Notes under the pieces: generated by a model
What the model was told of the DNA's origin: nothing
What the model saw: only the letters and a program-made list of their open reading frames with translations
The model's database searches: none
Shown here: positions 1 through 6,949 of the stretch, piece after piece
How positions within the stretch are numbered: position 1 is the first letter of the stretch
Layout of the letters: each line of letters begins with the position of its first letter
Position numbers and translations under genes: made by a program
Source: Bordetella parapertussis
Lineage (GTDB): Bacteria; Cyanobacteriota; Cyanobacteriia; PCC-6307; Cyanobiaceae
Reading direction: 5' to 3'
DNA: 11,649 nucleotides
Assembly: GCA_943324725.2 (NCBI GenBank)
Contig: CALPMR020000067.1
Span: 1 to 11,649, forward strand

Positions 1-46
1 CCGGCAGCAGATCGACCGTGCCGCGCAGGCTCTGGAGCGGTTGCAA
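1..46 (-). CDS. hisS: Histidyl-tRNA synthetase, N-terminal start only (partial)
   Basis: The minus strand from 46 to the window edge reads MQPLQSLRGTVDLLP. The string LRGT/M-VDLLP close to the N-terminus is typical of cyanobacterial and other bacterial histidyl-tRNA synthetases, which charge tRNA-His in the cytoplasm. Only about 15 residues are visible; motifs 1-3 of the class II fold lie outside the window. In this frame a TAA at 106-104 lies upstream and there is no ATG or GTG between it and the motif, so TTG at 46-44 is the only usual start codon. I see no good Shine-Dalgarno sequence in front of it. If correct, this housekeeping gene marks the left border of the polysaccharide cluster. 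The call rests on one short motif and is therefore moderate. Confidence 0.55.
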   Translation of the reverse strand, partial: MQPLQSLRGTVDLLP

Positions 47-106
47 GGGGGCAGGGACGCTTACGGCCCCCCAGTGTGCCTGGGAGCGACCGCGGGCCCG
101 GAGTTA

Positions 107-182
107 GGACCCTCGGCCGACCGATCGGCCCCATCTGCGAAAAGGGCTTACCGCTCCGCTTGGCCCAGTGCCTTCCTGGGGC
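107..182. other. Short intergenic region with a small inverted repeat
   Basis: This gap lies between the stop of the epimerase remnant and the upstream stop codon of the hisS frame. It holds the inverted repeat GGCCGA (115-120) / TCGGCC (125-130) with a 4-base loop. No T-tract follows on either strand, so it is not a standard intrinsic terminator. It could be the promoter region of hisS, but I cannot point to clear -35/-10 boxes. Confidence 0.3.
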
Positions 183-667
183 TCAGGCGACGAAATACCC
201 CCGGTACCAGTCCGCGAACCACTCCATTCCGGTCTCGATCGGCGTGGTGGGTCTGAAGCCCACCAAGGCCTCCAGGGCCGTGGTGTCGGCGCCGGCGGTG
301 GGTGAGCTGCCCCCCCTTTGTCGCTCCAGATTGAATCAGAGGGGTGGCCGTGGTCGTCATGGGGTAGCGCACCACCCCCCTCAACAATGTCGTCAATGGA
401 TGTGAAATCCCGCTGCATCCGGCCCTGGTTGAACACCTGGATCGGCTCGCCCGCCAGGATCGCCCGGGCGAACAGCATCGGCGCCATTGTCGGGCCGGCC
501 CCAGGGCCATAGACGGTGAAGAAGCGCAGACCGGTGGCTGGCAGGCTGTAGAGATGGCTATAAATGTGCGCCATCAGCCCGTTGGCCTTCTTGGTGAGCG
601 CATCGAGGCTCACCGGGTGGTTCGCCGCCTGTTGCTCACTGAACGGCCTGGCCCGATTGCTGTCCTA
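183..667 (-). pseudogene. Remnant of UDP-glucuronate 4-epimerase (CapI/GAE type)
   Basis: Intact relatives (extended SDR family, about 335-340 residues) interconvert UDP-glucuronate and UDP-galacturonate. The remnant starts around 664 with [20 protein letters not shown] and continues through [47 protein letters not shown] and IDDIVEG, all family hallmarks. A TAG at 667-665 sits directly upstream, and the first ~130 codons with the NAD-binding GxxGxxG motif are absent. The family motif SLYAATKK reads SLDALTKK here, so the catalytic Tyr is Asp. At about 390 the run of six G after GTTGA shifts the frame (VEGVVR is restored by removing one G). Roughly 45 codons of the middle are missing, and the C-terminal end returns in another frame as [20 protein letters not shown], ending at TGA 185-183. 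Lesions of several kinds make a sequencing error unlikely. The broken 5' end lies about 20 bases from the uxs stop codon. Confidence 0.85.
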
Positions 668-684
668 GCCGCGGAGAGGGCGGT

Positions 685-1626
685 TCAGGCGCCTTCCGCC
701 AGGCGCTGACGGAAATAGGCGATCGTGGGCTCCAGCCCCTGCTCGAGGCTCACCGTTGGCTCCCAGCCCAGCTCCTGGCGGGCCAGGTCGATCATGGGCT
801 GGCGCTGCAGCGGGTCGTCCTGGGGCAGGGGCCGGGTGACCAGCTCCAGGGAAGGATTGATCCGATCGCGCACCAGCTCGGCCAGCTGGCGGATCGTGAA
901 CTCGCCCGGATTGCCGATGTTGATCGGACCGGTGTGGCTGCCGTTCATCAACCGGATCATGCCCTCGATCAGATCGTCCGCATAGCAGAAGGAGCGGGTC
1001 TGACGGCCGTCGCCGTAGAGCGTGAGCGGTTCGCCCCTGAGGGCCTGAACGATGAAGTTGCTCACCACCCGGCCATCATCGGGCAACATGCGCGGACCGT
1101 AGGTGTTGAAGATGCGCATCACCCGGATCTCGGTGCCGTGCATGCGCTGGTAGTCGAAACAGAGGGTTTCAGCGATGCGCTTGCCCTCGTCGTAACAGGA
1201 GCGGATGCCGATCGTATTGACGCAGCCCCGGTAGCTCTCGGGCTGGGGATGAACCTCCGGATCGCCGTACACCTCGCTGGTGGAGGCCAGCAGCAGCCTC
1301 GCCCCCACCCGCCTCGCCAGACCGAGCATGTTGTAGGTGCCCAGGAAGCTGGTCTTGGCGGTCTTGATCGGGTTGAACTGATAATGCACCGGCGAGGCCG
1401 GGCAGGCCAGATGCCAGATGCGATCCACCTCCAGCCGGATCGGCTCGGTGACGTCGTGGCGGATCAACTCAAAACTGGGGTGGCCGATCCAGTGGCGGAT
1501 GTTGTCCTTGCGACCGGTGTAGTAGTTGTCGAGGCAGATCACCTCCTCACCGGCCTTCATCAGCCGATCGATCAGGTGGGAGCCGAGGAAGCCGGCCCCA
1601 CCGGTGATCAGATTGCGCATCGCCAT
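685..1626 (-). CDS. uxs: UDP-glucuronate decarboxylase (UDP-xylose synthase)
   Basis: It decarboxylates UDP-glucuronate to UDP-xylose with bound NAD, in the cytoplasm. The 313-residue protein is full length for bacterial UXS. Visible are the Rossmann motif GGAGFLGSH (9-17), [10 protein letters not shown] (34-43), [15 protein letters not shown] (113-127, with Glu118), the catalytic pair Tyr145-x3-Lys149 in [19 protein letters not shown] (171-180), [19 protein letters not shown] (184-202) and the QDDPLQRQP segment (269-277). The Glu plus YDEGK combination separates UXS from 4-epimerases. The start at 1626 lies one base after the ugd stop (TGAGATG), so the two genes are very probably translationally coupled and the product of Ugd is the substrate of this enzyme. 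A second in-frame ATG at 1620 (MRNLITGG) is also possible. One oddity: the loop that usually reads YWGNVNPIG reads YRGCVNTIG (132-140). Confidence 0.93.
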   Translation of the reverse strand: MAMRNLITGGAGFLGSHLIDRLMKAGEEVICLDNYYTGRKDNIRHWIGHPSFELIRHDVTEPIRLEVDRIWHLACPASPVHYQFNPIKTAKTSFLGTYNMLGLARRVGARLLLASTSEVYGDPEVHPQPESYRGCVNTIGIRSCYDEGKRIAETLCFDYQRMHGTEIRVMRIFNTYGPRMLPDDGRVVSNFIVQALRGEPLTLYGDGRQTRSFCYADDLIEGMIRLMNGSHTGPINIGNPGEFTIRQLAELVRDRINPSLELVTRPLPQDDPLQRQPMIDLARQELGWEPTVSLEQGLEPTIAYFRQRLAEGA

Positions 1627-1627
1627 C

Positions 1628-3052
1628 TCAGCCTTCTCCTACCCGCCAGACGGTAAGGCCGGCGGCCCGGGCGGCATCGGCATCGGCGATCGCCCGGGCG
1701 TCGAACAGCCAGGCCGGGCGGCGCATCAACGCGGCAAGGGCGGCCCAGTCGAGCTGGCGATAGGCGGCCCATTCGGTGAGGATCAGCACGGCATCGGCAC
1801 CCCGCGCCGCCTCCAGGGCCGAGGCGGCCGGCAACCAGCCGCCTTCACCGGTCAGAACCGAGCCAGTCGCAGCGGCCTCCAGGGGCGCCTGCTCCAGATC
1901 CGCGGCAATCTGAGCCGGATCCACCTTGGCGTCGACGATCGCCAGCTGGGCCCCCTCCTCGATCAGATCACGGCAGATGCGGATCGCGGGCGATTCACGG
2001 GTGTCGTTGGTGTCGGCCTTGAAGGCGAAACCGAGCACCGCCAGTCGCTTGCCGGTGAGGGTGCCGAACAGGCTCTGCACCACCTTGCGGGCAATGCGGT
2101 GCTGCTGCCAATTGTTGAGACTGACCACCTGCTCCCAGTAACTGGCCACGGCCTCAAGGCCGTAGTGGCGGCAGAGATAGACCAGGTTGAGGATGTCCTT
2201 CTGGAAGCAACTGCCGCCAAAGCCCGGTCCTGCCTGCAGGAACCTGGCACCGAGGCGGGAGTCACTGCCGATCGCCCGCGCCACCTCGCGCACATCGGCG
2301 CCGGTGGCCTCACAGAGGGCGGCGATGCTGTTGATCGAGGAGATGCGCTGGGCCAGAAAGGCATTGGCCGTGAGCTTGGAGAGCTCACTGCTCCAGAGAT
2401 TGGTGCGCAGGATGCGGCTCTCGGGCACCCAATGGCCGTAGATGCCCACCAGGGCCTCGATCGCCGCGTCATCTTCGCCGCCGATCAGCACCCGATCGGG
2501 CGCCTCGAGATCGGCAATCGCCGTGCCCTCAGCCAGGAACTCAGGATTGGAGAGCACCGAGAAGGTCTTGCCACCATGGACATCGCCCTGGGCAGCGGCC
2601 AGGATCGCCTTCACCGCCTCGGCCGTGCGCACCGGCAGGGTGCTCTTCTCGACCACGATGGTGTGACCCCGGGCGGCGGCGGCCACCTGGCGGGCCGAAA
2701 CCTCGATCCAGCGCAGATCGCTGGCCTGACCGGCGCCGACCCCCTTGGTCTTGGTGGGGGTGTTCACCGACAGGAACACCATGTCGGCAGCCGCGATGGC
2801 GGCATCCACCTCGGTGCTGAAGTGCAGATTGCGACCGCGGGCCCGGCCTACCACCGCATCAAGACCTGGCTCGTAGACCGGCAGCCGGCTCAGGTCGTCA
2901 TCGTTCCAGGCGGCGATGCGCTCGGCATTGAGATCGACCACCGTCACCTGGATCTCGGGGCAGCGATCGGCGATCACCGCCATCGTCGGCCCCCCCACGT
3001 AGCCCGCGCCGATGCAGCAGACCGCTCGTATCGCAGGTCTGGCCGGGGTCAT
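1628..3052 (-). CDS. ugd: UDP-glucose 6-dehydrogenase, animal-like type
   Basis: It oxidises UDP-glucose to UDP-glucuronate with two NAD+, in the cytoplasm, feeding the uxs product downstream. At 474 residues it matches the longer, animal-type UGDH class rather than the ~390-440 residue bacterial type. Visible are the NAD motif [10 protein letters not shown] (15-24), VVD for ribose binding (38-40), NTPTKTKG (97-104), [12 protein letters not shown] (134-145), [10 protein letters not shown] (169-178), Lys226 in [27 protein letters not shown] (240-254), catalytic Cys282 in [14 protein letters not shown] (277-290), and [15 protein letters not shown] (341-355). The stretch from 240 to 380 is strikingly close to human UGDH as I remember it. 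ATG at 3052 places the Rossmann motif at the usual distance from the N-terminus. It is the first gene of the minus-strand pair ugd-uxs and is divergent from galE. Confidence 0.95.
   Translation of the reverse strand: MTPARPAIRAVCCIGAGYVGGPTMAVIADRCPEIQVTVVDLNAERIAAWNDDDLSRLPVYEPGLDAVVGRARGRNLHFSTEVDAAIAAADMVFLSVNTPTKTKGVGAGQASDLRWIEVSARQVAAAARGHTIVVEKSTLPVRTAEAVKAILAAAQGDVHGGKTFSVLSNPEFLAEGTAIADLEAPDRVLIGGEDDAAIEALVGIYGHWVPESRILRTNLWSSELSKLTANAFLAQRISSINSIAALCEATGADVREVARAIGSDSRLGARFLQAGPGFGGSCFQKDILNLVYLCRHYGLEAVASYWEQVVSLNNWQQHRIARKVVQSLFGTLTGKRLAVLGFAFKADTNDTRESPAIRICRDLIEEGAQLAIVDAKVDPAQIAADLEQAPLEAAATGSVLTGEGGWLPAASALEAARGADAVLILTEWAAYRQLDWAALAALMRRPAWLFDARAIADADAARAAGLTVWRVGEG
1686..1693. 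repeat. HIP1 octamer (one of at least six)
   Basis: GCGATCGC, here extended to GGCGATCGCC, is the cyanobacterial highly iterated palindrome. Further copies are at 5673-5680, 5996-6003, 6968-6975, 7520-7527 and 10653-10660. All lie inside coding regions. Confidence 0.85.
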
Positions 3053-3160
3053 CGGAAATCCAAGATTGGGGCGAGCTTAACGCCCGTTCAAGCTCGGCTC
3101 GGGCTTTCCGCCTGAGGAGCGAACCTTAACCTCATCCAGCAGCCTGATGCCGGCTGACCC
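3053..3160. promoter_or_regulatory. Divergent intergenic region ugd / galE
   Basis: These 108 bases separate two start codons facing away from each other, so at least one and probably two promoters must lie in or near them. I cannot identify trustworthy -35/-10 boxes. The region holds a strong hairpin close to ugd (3072-3096, listed separately). A weaker inverted repeat, TGAGG (3113-3117) / CCTCA (3130-3134), lies closer to galE. The motif CTTAAC occurs twice (3076-3081 and 3125-3130), and the A/T content is locally higher than in the flanking genes. Confidence 0.5.
3072..3096. repeat. Inverted repeat / hairpin upstream of ugd
   Basis: The left arm CGAGCTTAAC (3072-3081) pairs with GTT (3086-3088) and AAGCTCG (3090-3096), with loop GCCC and one unpaired C at 3089. 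This gives ten base pairs in a stretch of 25 bases. There is no T-run on either side, so it is not a standard terminator. It sits 20-44 bases before the ugd start and 65 bases before galE. It could be an operator, or a structured 5' leader of the ugd transcript. Confidence 0.5.
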
Positions 3161-4228
3161 TTGGCCAACCTGCTGATCACCGGAGGGGCCGGCTTCGTCG
3201 GCAGCCACACCTGCCTGGCCCTTCTCCTGGCCGGCCATCGCCTGCTGGCGCTCGACAACTTCGCCAACAGCGGCCCCGAATCCCTGCGCCGGGTGGCCGA
3301 GCTGGCCGCACTGCAGCCCCTGGTGGCCACGGGTCATGGCAGCTGGGCCACGGCCGATCAGAGACTGAGCCTGCGCCAGGGTGATGTGCGTTCGCGGCGG
3401 GATCTCGATCCTGTGTTCGCCGCCGAGCCGATCGATGGCGTGTTGCATTTCGCCGGCCTCAAGGCCGTGGCCGAATCGATCAGCCAACCCTTGCAGTACT
3501 GGGACGTGAACGTGGCCGGCAGTGTCTGCCTGCTCCAGGCCATGGAAGCCGGCGGTTGCCGAACCCTGGTGTTCAGCAGCAGTGCCACCCTCTACGGCCA
3601 TCCCGAGCGGTTGCCGATCGCCGAAGCGGCGCCGATCCAGCCGATCAATCCCTATGGCCAGACCAAGGCGGCCGTGGAACAGCTGCTGGCCGATGTGGCC
3701 GGCAGCCACCCCGGCTGGCGCATTGCCCGACTGCGCTACTTCAACCCCGTCGGCGCCCATGCCAGCGGCCGCATCGGCGAAGATCCCCATGGCACCCCCA
3801 CCAACATCTTTCCGCTGATCAGCCAGGTGGCGATGGGCCGCCGCCCCCGACTGGAGGTGTTCGGCCGCGACTGGCCGACAGCCGATGGCACGGGCGTGCG
3901 CGATTTCATCCATGTGATGGACCTGGCCGAAGGCCACGGCGTGGCCCTGGCGCTGCTGCTGGCGGAAGCGCCCCAGCTGCTGACCCTCAACCTCGGCAGC
4001 GGCCAGGGCCATTCGGTGCTGGAGCTGGTGACCAGCTTCGCCGCCGCCAGCGGTCAGCCGATCCCGATCCAGTTCAGCGCCAGGCGGCCCGGGGATTCGG
4101 CCATCAGCATCGCCGATGCGACCGCAGCCGAGCAGCGCATGGGCTGGCGCACCCACCGCGGCCTGGCCGAGATCTGCCGGGACGGCTGGGCCTGGCAACA
4201 GGCCAATCCCCAGGGCTATGGCGTCTGA
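3161..4228 (+). CDS. galE: UDP-glucose 4-epimerase
   Basis: It interconverts UDP-glucose and UDP-galactose in the cytoplasm, supplying galactose donors for surface glycans. The 355-residue protein has the usual GalE length. Visible are GGAGFVGSH (8-16), LDNFANS (31-37), VLHFAGLKAVAES (94-106), the catalytic SSSAT (139-143) with YGHPERLP (145-152), Tyr165-x3-Lys169 in NPYGQTK, RYFNPVGAH (192-200), DGTGVRDFIHVMDLAEGH (242-259) and LNLGSGQGHSVLE (276-288). FAGLKAVAES and VRDFIHVMDLAEGH are GalE hallmarks. The start is TTG: in frame, TGA at 3155-3157 lies just upstream, and no ATG or GTG precedes the NAD-binding motif. This may mean weak translation. It is transcribed away from ugd. Its last 13 bases overlap the end of the small gene on the opposite strand. 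Confidence 0.95.
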   Translation: MANLLITGGAGFVGSHTCLALLLAGHRLLALDNFANSGPESLRRVAELAALQPLVATGHGSWATADQRLSLRQGDVRSRRDLDPVFAAEPIDGVLHFAGLKAVAESISQPLQYWDVNVAGSVCLLQAMEAGGCRTLVFSSSATLYGHPERLPIAEAAPIQPINPYGQTKAAVEQLLADVAGSHPGWRIARLRYFNPVGAHASGRIGEDPHGTPTNIFPLISQVAMGRRPRLEVFGRDWPTADGTGVRDFIHVMDLAEGHGVALALLLAEAPQLLTLNLGSGQGHSVLELVTSFAAASGQPIPIQFSARRPGDSAISIADATAAEQRMGWRTHRGLAEICRDGWAWQQANPQGYGV

Positions 4229-4528
4229 ATTGCCCTCAGGCGCTGCCGGACGTCGCCCTTGGCCATGCCGCCCTTCACCTCGCCGTGGATCTCAGACTCC
4301 TGCTCCAGCTCGCTGACCAGCGGATCGATGGGCCAAGCCATCCCCTGCTTGCCGGAGAGCTCGGGCCAGCAGAACGCGGTGGTGGAGGCAGCAGGCCTCG
4401 GTGTCCTGCAGCATCACGCTGACGCACTCCAGGCCCAGCTCCGCGGCCACCCTGCTGTCGTCGTGGCTGCAGCGATGGCCGGTGCCGCAGCCCGCAGAGC
4501 TGGCCTTCAGAACGGTGAGGCTGACCAT
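4216..4528 (-). pseudogene. Small conserved-looking protein gene with a +1 frameshift, function unknown
   Basis: The first frame starts at ATG 4528 and reads MVSLTVLKASSAGCGTGH, then HDDSRVAAELGLECVSVMLQ and DTEACCLHH. In that frame it then turns into Arg/Ala-rich shadow sequence. In the +1 frame a sensible protein continues as WPELSGKQGMAWPIDPLV, SELEQESEIHGEVKGGMAKG and DVRQRLRAIQTP, ending at TAG 4218-4216. The total of 313 bases is one more than a multiple of three; removing one base near 4370-4390 gives about 103 residues. The N-terminal half is rich in Cys and His, which could suggest metal binding, but I do not recognise the family with certainty and assign no function. The start lies 15 bases after the stop of the tRNA nucleotidyltransferase gene, so the two probably share a transcript. 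Possible explanations are a recent frameshift, a sequencing error, or programmed frameshifting. Confidence 0.6.
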
Positions 4529-4543
4529 GGCGGCGGCAGCCGC

Positions 4544-5911
4544 TCAGGGCCGCTCCCGATCGAGCCGCTCGGCCCGCAGCTGCCGCAGCCGTTCACCCAG
4601 CGCCGGCCCGGGCAGCATCCCCGCCGCCAGCAGCTCACCGGCGCCCAGGTCGGCGCGCAGATGACGCCAGCGCCCCCACCAGCGCCACAGCGGTCGCCTG
4701 CAGGCTCGCGCCACCACTCCCAGGCCACCGGCCAGGGCCAGGGCCACCGCTTCAGCGGACAGTCCCGGCGCTTCCAGCAGCAGGCACCAGCGCGACGGTG
4801 ACCAGCAGAGCATCGTGGCGACGCCGTGCTCCGCCGCCGCCGCCGCCAGCCGCCGCTCCAGCTCCAGCCCCTGGGCCAGCAGGCGATGCTGACGATGGGG
4901 CAGCTGCAGGCGCTCGGCCACGGCCAGCGGCTGCGCCGCCACCAGCAGCAGGGCCGGCAACAGGGGCAGCCCCAGCCTCCCGGCCCAGCGCAAGCGCCGC
5001 CGCCAGCTGCGGTCGCTCTGCAGCGCCGCATCGATCAGCGGCAGGGCGCCCCAGCGCTGCAGGGCCGCCAGCGCCCGGGGCCAGGCCTCCCGCTCCAGCA
5101 GCAGCTCCAGCTCCATGCGCAGCCGGGTGCCCAGGGCCGAAGGGGCCTGCTGGGGCGGATCGCCCGGCCGCCAGGCCCAGGGCCAGAGCGCCAGGGTGTG
5201 GTGCAGCTGCTCCAGGCTCTCGGGCGCCAGCTCAAAGCCCAGCCGGGCCGCATAGCGGGCACCGCGGACGATGCGGGTGGGATCGTCGCGCAGGCTGGCG
5301 CCATGCAGCAACCGCAGCTGCCGGCGCGCCAGGTCGTCCTGGCCGCCATGGGGATCGAGCAACTCCGGAAACACCCCCTCCTGGACAGGAGGCGCAGACG
5401 TCCCGGCCGGCCGGCTCAACAGCAGGGCCATGGCATTGATGCTGAAATCGCGCCGCGCCAGGTCATCGTCGAGGGAACCGAAACACACCAGCGGGTTCTC
5501 GCCCGCCTCGGGATAGGTCTCGAGGCGGGCACTGGCCAGATCGAGCAGCAGTGGCCCGTCCGGCAGATCCAGCTCCAGTTCCACCGTGCCGTAAGCCCCG
5601 TGCTCCTGATAGGTGAGCAAGTGCTCCGGACCCACCAGCTGGCGCAGGCGACGGGCCAGGCGATGGGCCGGAGCGATCGCCGCTGCAGCGGTGGCGGTTG
5701 GCAGGGCCGTGCCTTCGTCCCAGGCGGCGGCTTCCACCACCAGATCGAGATCCGGTACGCCCAGCCAGGGATCCTGATGGACCCGATGCAGCAGCAGATC
5801 CCGCACCGCTCCCCCCACCAGCGCCAGGCGATCGGCGGCGGCAGCCTGCACCAGCTGGGCGCTGAACGCCGGCGGCAGACCGGGTAACGCGAAGGCCGAC
5901 GGGGGGATCAC
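4544..5911 (-). CDS. cca: tRNA nucleotidyltransferase / poly(A) polymerase family protein
   Basis: This class II nucleotidyltransferase adds CCA (or only CC or only A) to tRNA 3' ends, or acts as a poly(A) polymerase. Visible are LVGGAVRDLLL (31-41), the metal-binding DLD (54-56) in GVPDLDLVV, DLASARLETYPEAG (124-137), RRDFSINAMAL (153-163), the DPHGGQDDL element (186-194) and RDDPTRIVRGARYAARLGF (208-226). The 455-residue protein has no visible HD domain; the C-terminal half is Arg/Leu/Ala-rich helical sequence. Some cyanobacteria have separate CC-adding and A-adding enzymes, so the exact activity cannot be read from this sequence and the symbol is provisional. The ATG at 5911 lies only 18 bases from the kdsD start on the other strand, so the promoter must reach into kdsD. 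The frameshifted small gene follows 15 bases downstream. Confidence 0.87.
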   Translation of the reverse strand: MIPPSAFALPGLPPAFSAQLVQAAAADRLALVGGAVRDLLLHRVHQDPWLGVPDLDLVVEAAAWDEGTALPTATAAAAIAPAHRLARRLRQLVGPEHLLTYQEHGAYGTVELELDLPDGPLLLDLASARLETYPEAGENPLVCFGSLDDDLARRDFSINAMALLLSRPAGTSAPPVQEGVFPELLDPHGGQDDLARRQLRLLHGASLRDDPTRIVRGARYAARLGFELAPESLEQLHHTLALWPWAWRPGDPPQQAPSALGTRLRMELELLLEREAWPRALAALQRWGALPLIDAALQSDRSWRRRLRWAGRLGLPLLPALLLVAAQPLAVAERLQLPHRQHRLLAQGLELERRLAAAAAEHGVATMLCWSPSRWCLLLEAPGLSAEAVALALAGGLGVVARACRRPLWRWWGRWRHLRADLGAGELLAAGMLPGPALGERLRQLRAERLDRERP

Positions 5912-5929
5912 GGGGCCTGGCCGGAGAGA

Positions 5930-6949
5930 ATGCCTGCATCATCCCGGAGCTGCTCTTTGTCTGCCCTCACCCGCTGTCTGATCGAGGAGGCGGCCGCGAT
6001 CGCGGCCAGCGCCCAGCGACTGGACACGGCCCAGGTGGAGGCCGCCCTCGATCGGCTGGAGGCCTGCGCTGATGCCAGGGCCAAGCTGGTGATCACAGGC
6101 GTCGGCAAGAGCGGCATCGTGGCGCGCAAGATCGCCGCCACCTTCTCCTCGATCGGCCTGATGGCCCTCTATCTCAATCCGCTCGACGCCCTGCACGGCG
6201 ACCTGGGCGTGGTGGCGCCGGAGGATGTTGCTCTGCTGCTCTCCAACAGCGGTGAAACCCAGGAATTGCTGGAGATCCTGCCCCACCTGAAGCGGCGCGG
6301 CACCGCCCTCATCGCCCTGGTGGGTCGGGTGGAATCGACGCTGGCCCGCGGCTGCGACGTGGTGCTCGACGGCTCGGTGGACCGGGAGATCTGTCCGCTG
6401 AACCTGGCCCCCACCGCCAGCACCGCCGTGGCGATGGCGATCGGCGACGCCCTGGCGGCGGTGTGGATGGAGCGCCGCGGCATCTCCCCCCAGGACTTCG
6501 CCATCAACCATCCGGCCGGTTCGCTCGGCAAACAGCTGACCCTCACCGCCGCCGACCTGATGGTGCCGGTGGCCCGCCTGACGCCGCTGCTGGCCGAAAC
6601 CCCCCTGGCCGAGGTGATCGCCCATCTCACCGCCGATGGCGTCGGCGCCTGCTGGGTAGCCCAACCGGAGGCCGGTGATCGCATCTGGGGGCTGATCACC
6701 GACGGCGATCTGCGCCGAGCCCTGCTGCAACACGGCGCCCAGGACTGGAGCCAGCTGACCGCCGCCGATCTGATGACCGTCGATCCGATCACCGTCGAAG
6801 GTGACACCCTGGCGATCAGCGCACTTGAGCAGATGGAGCGCAACCGCCGCAAGGCAATCGCCGTGCTGCCCGTGACCTCCACCGACCAGCGAATGCTGGG
6901 GTTGCTGCGCCTGCACGATCTGGTGCAGGCCGGCCTCACCAGCGCCTAG
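5930..6949 (+). CDS. kdsD: D-arabinose-5-phosphate isomerase (KpsF/GutQ family)
   Basis: It converts ribulose-5-phosphate to arabinose-5-phosphate, the first step towards Kdo, in the cytoplasm. The 339-residue protein has the family's SIS domain plus two CBS repeats: GVGKSG (57-62), LNPLDALHGDLG (82-93), SNSGETQEL (105-113), LAPTASTA (159-166) and FAINHPAGSLGKQL (190-203). CBS repeats follow from 207 to the end, with GLITDGDLRRAL (254-265) and GLLRLHDLVQAGL (324-336). ATG at 5930 has GGAG only three bases upstream. A TTG at 5957 has GGAG eight bases upstream and would give MSALTRCLIEEA, a plausible alternative start. The gene is head to head with the tRNA nucleotidyltransferase gene and convergent with kdsB, where the stop codons overlap within CTAG. 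In capsule-producing bacteria, KpsF paralogues serve capsule rather than LPS Kdo. Confidence 0.92.
   Translation: MPASSRSCSLSALTRCLIEEAAAIAASAQRLDTAQVEAALDRLEACADARAKLVITGVGKSGIVARKIAATFSSIGLMALYLNPLDALHGDLGVVAPEDVALLLSNSGETQELLEILPHLKRRGTALIALVGRVESTLARGCDVVLDGSVDREICPLNLAPTASTAVAMAIGDALAAVWMERRGISPQDFAINHPAGSLGKQLTLTAADLMVPVARLTPLLAETPLAEVIAHLTADGVGACWVAQPEAGDRIWGLITDGDLRRALLQHGAQDWSQLTAADLMTVDPITVEGDTLAISALEQMERNRRKAIAVLPVTSTDQRMLGLLRLHDLVQAGLTSA
5992..6007. repeat. 16-bp perfect palindrome containing a HIP1 octamer
   Basis: GGCCGCGATCGCGGCC is a perfect palindrome around the octamer GCGATCGC (5996-6003). It lies inside the start of kdsD, where it encodes part of EEAAAIAAS. HIP1 sites are a known over-represented element in many cyanobacterial genomes; the extra four pairs on each side are unusual, though GC-rich sequence makes them easier to get by chance. 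Confidence 0.8.

Noticed and set aside
115..130. Inverted repeat as transcription terminator
   Set aside because: The stem is only six base pairs and no T-run follows on either strand.
41..256. Plus-strand open frame RQQIDRAAQALERL... as the end of a coiled-coil protein
   Set aside because: The opposite strand gives the hisS-like LQSLRGTVDLLP, and further on the frame crosses the epimerase remnant and becomes Arg/Pro/Ser-rich, like shadow sequence.
934..1656. 240-codon open frame on the plus strand opposite uxs
   Set aside because: It has no motif and is explained as the antisense of the intact UXS frame.
1526..3115. 529-codon open frame on the plus strand opposite ugd
   Set aside because: It is rich in Gly, His, Arg and Gln without recognisable motifs and mirrors the intact Ugd coding frame. 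Long antisense open frames are normal in GC-rich DNA.
3147..3160. ATG at 3147 as the galE start
   Set aside because: It is out of frame with the GalE protein. The GalE frame has a TGA at 3155-3157, leaving TTG 3161 as start.
3077..4198. 373-codon open frame on the minus strand opposite galE
   Set aside because: It is a shadow of galE, which has complete family motifs. The antisense product has no recognisable domain and low-complexity composition.
4826..5887. 353-codon Gln/Pro-rich open frame opposite the tRNA nucleotidyltransferase gene
   Set aside because: The Gln/Pro/Arg composition is what antisense reading of Leu/Ala/Arg codons produces. The opposite strand has clear catalytic motifs.
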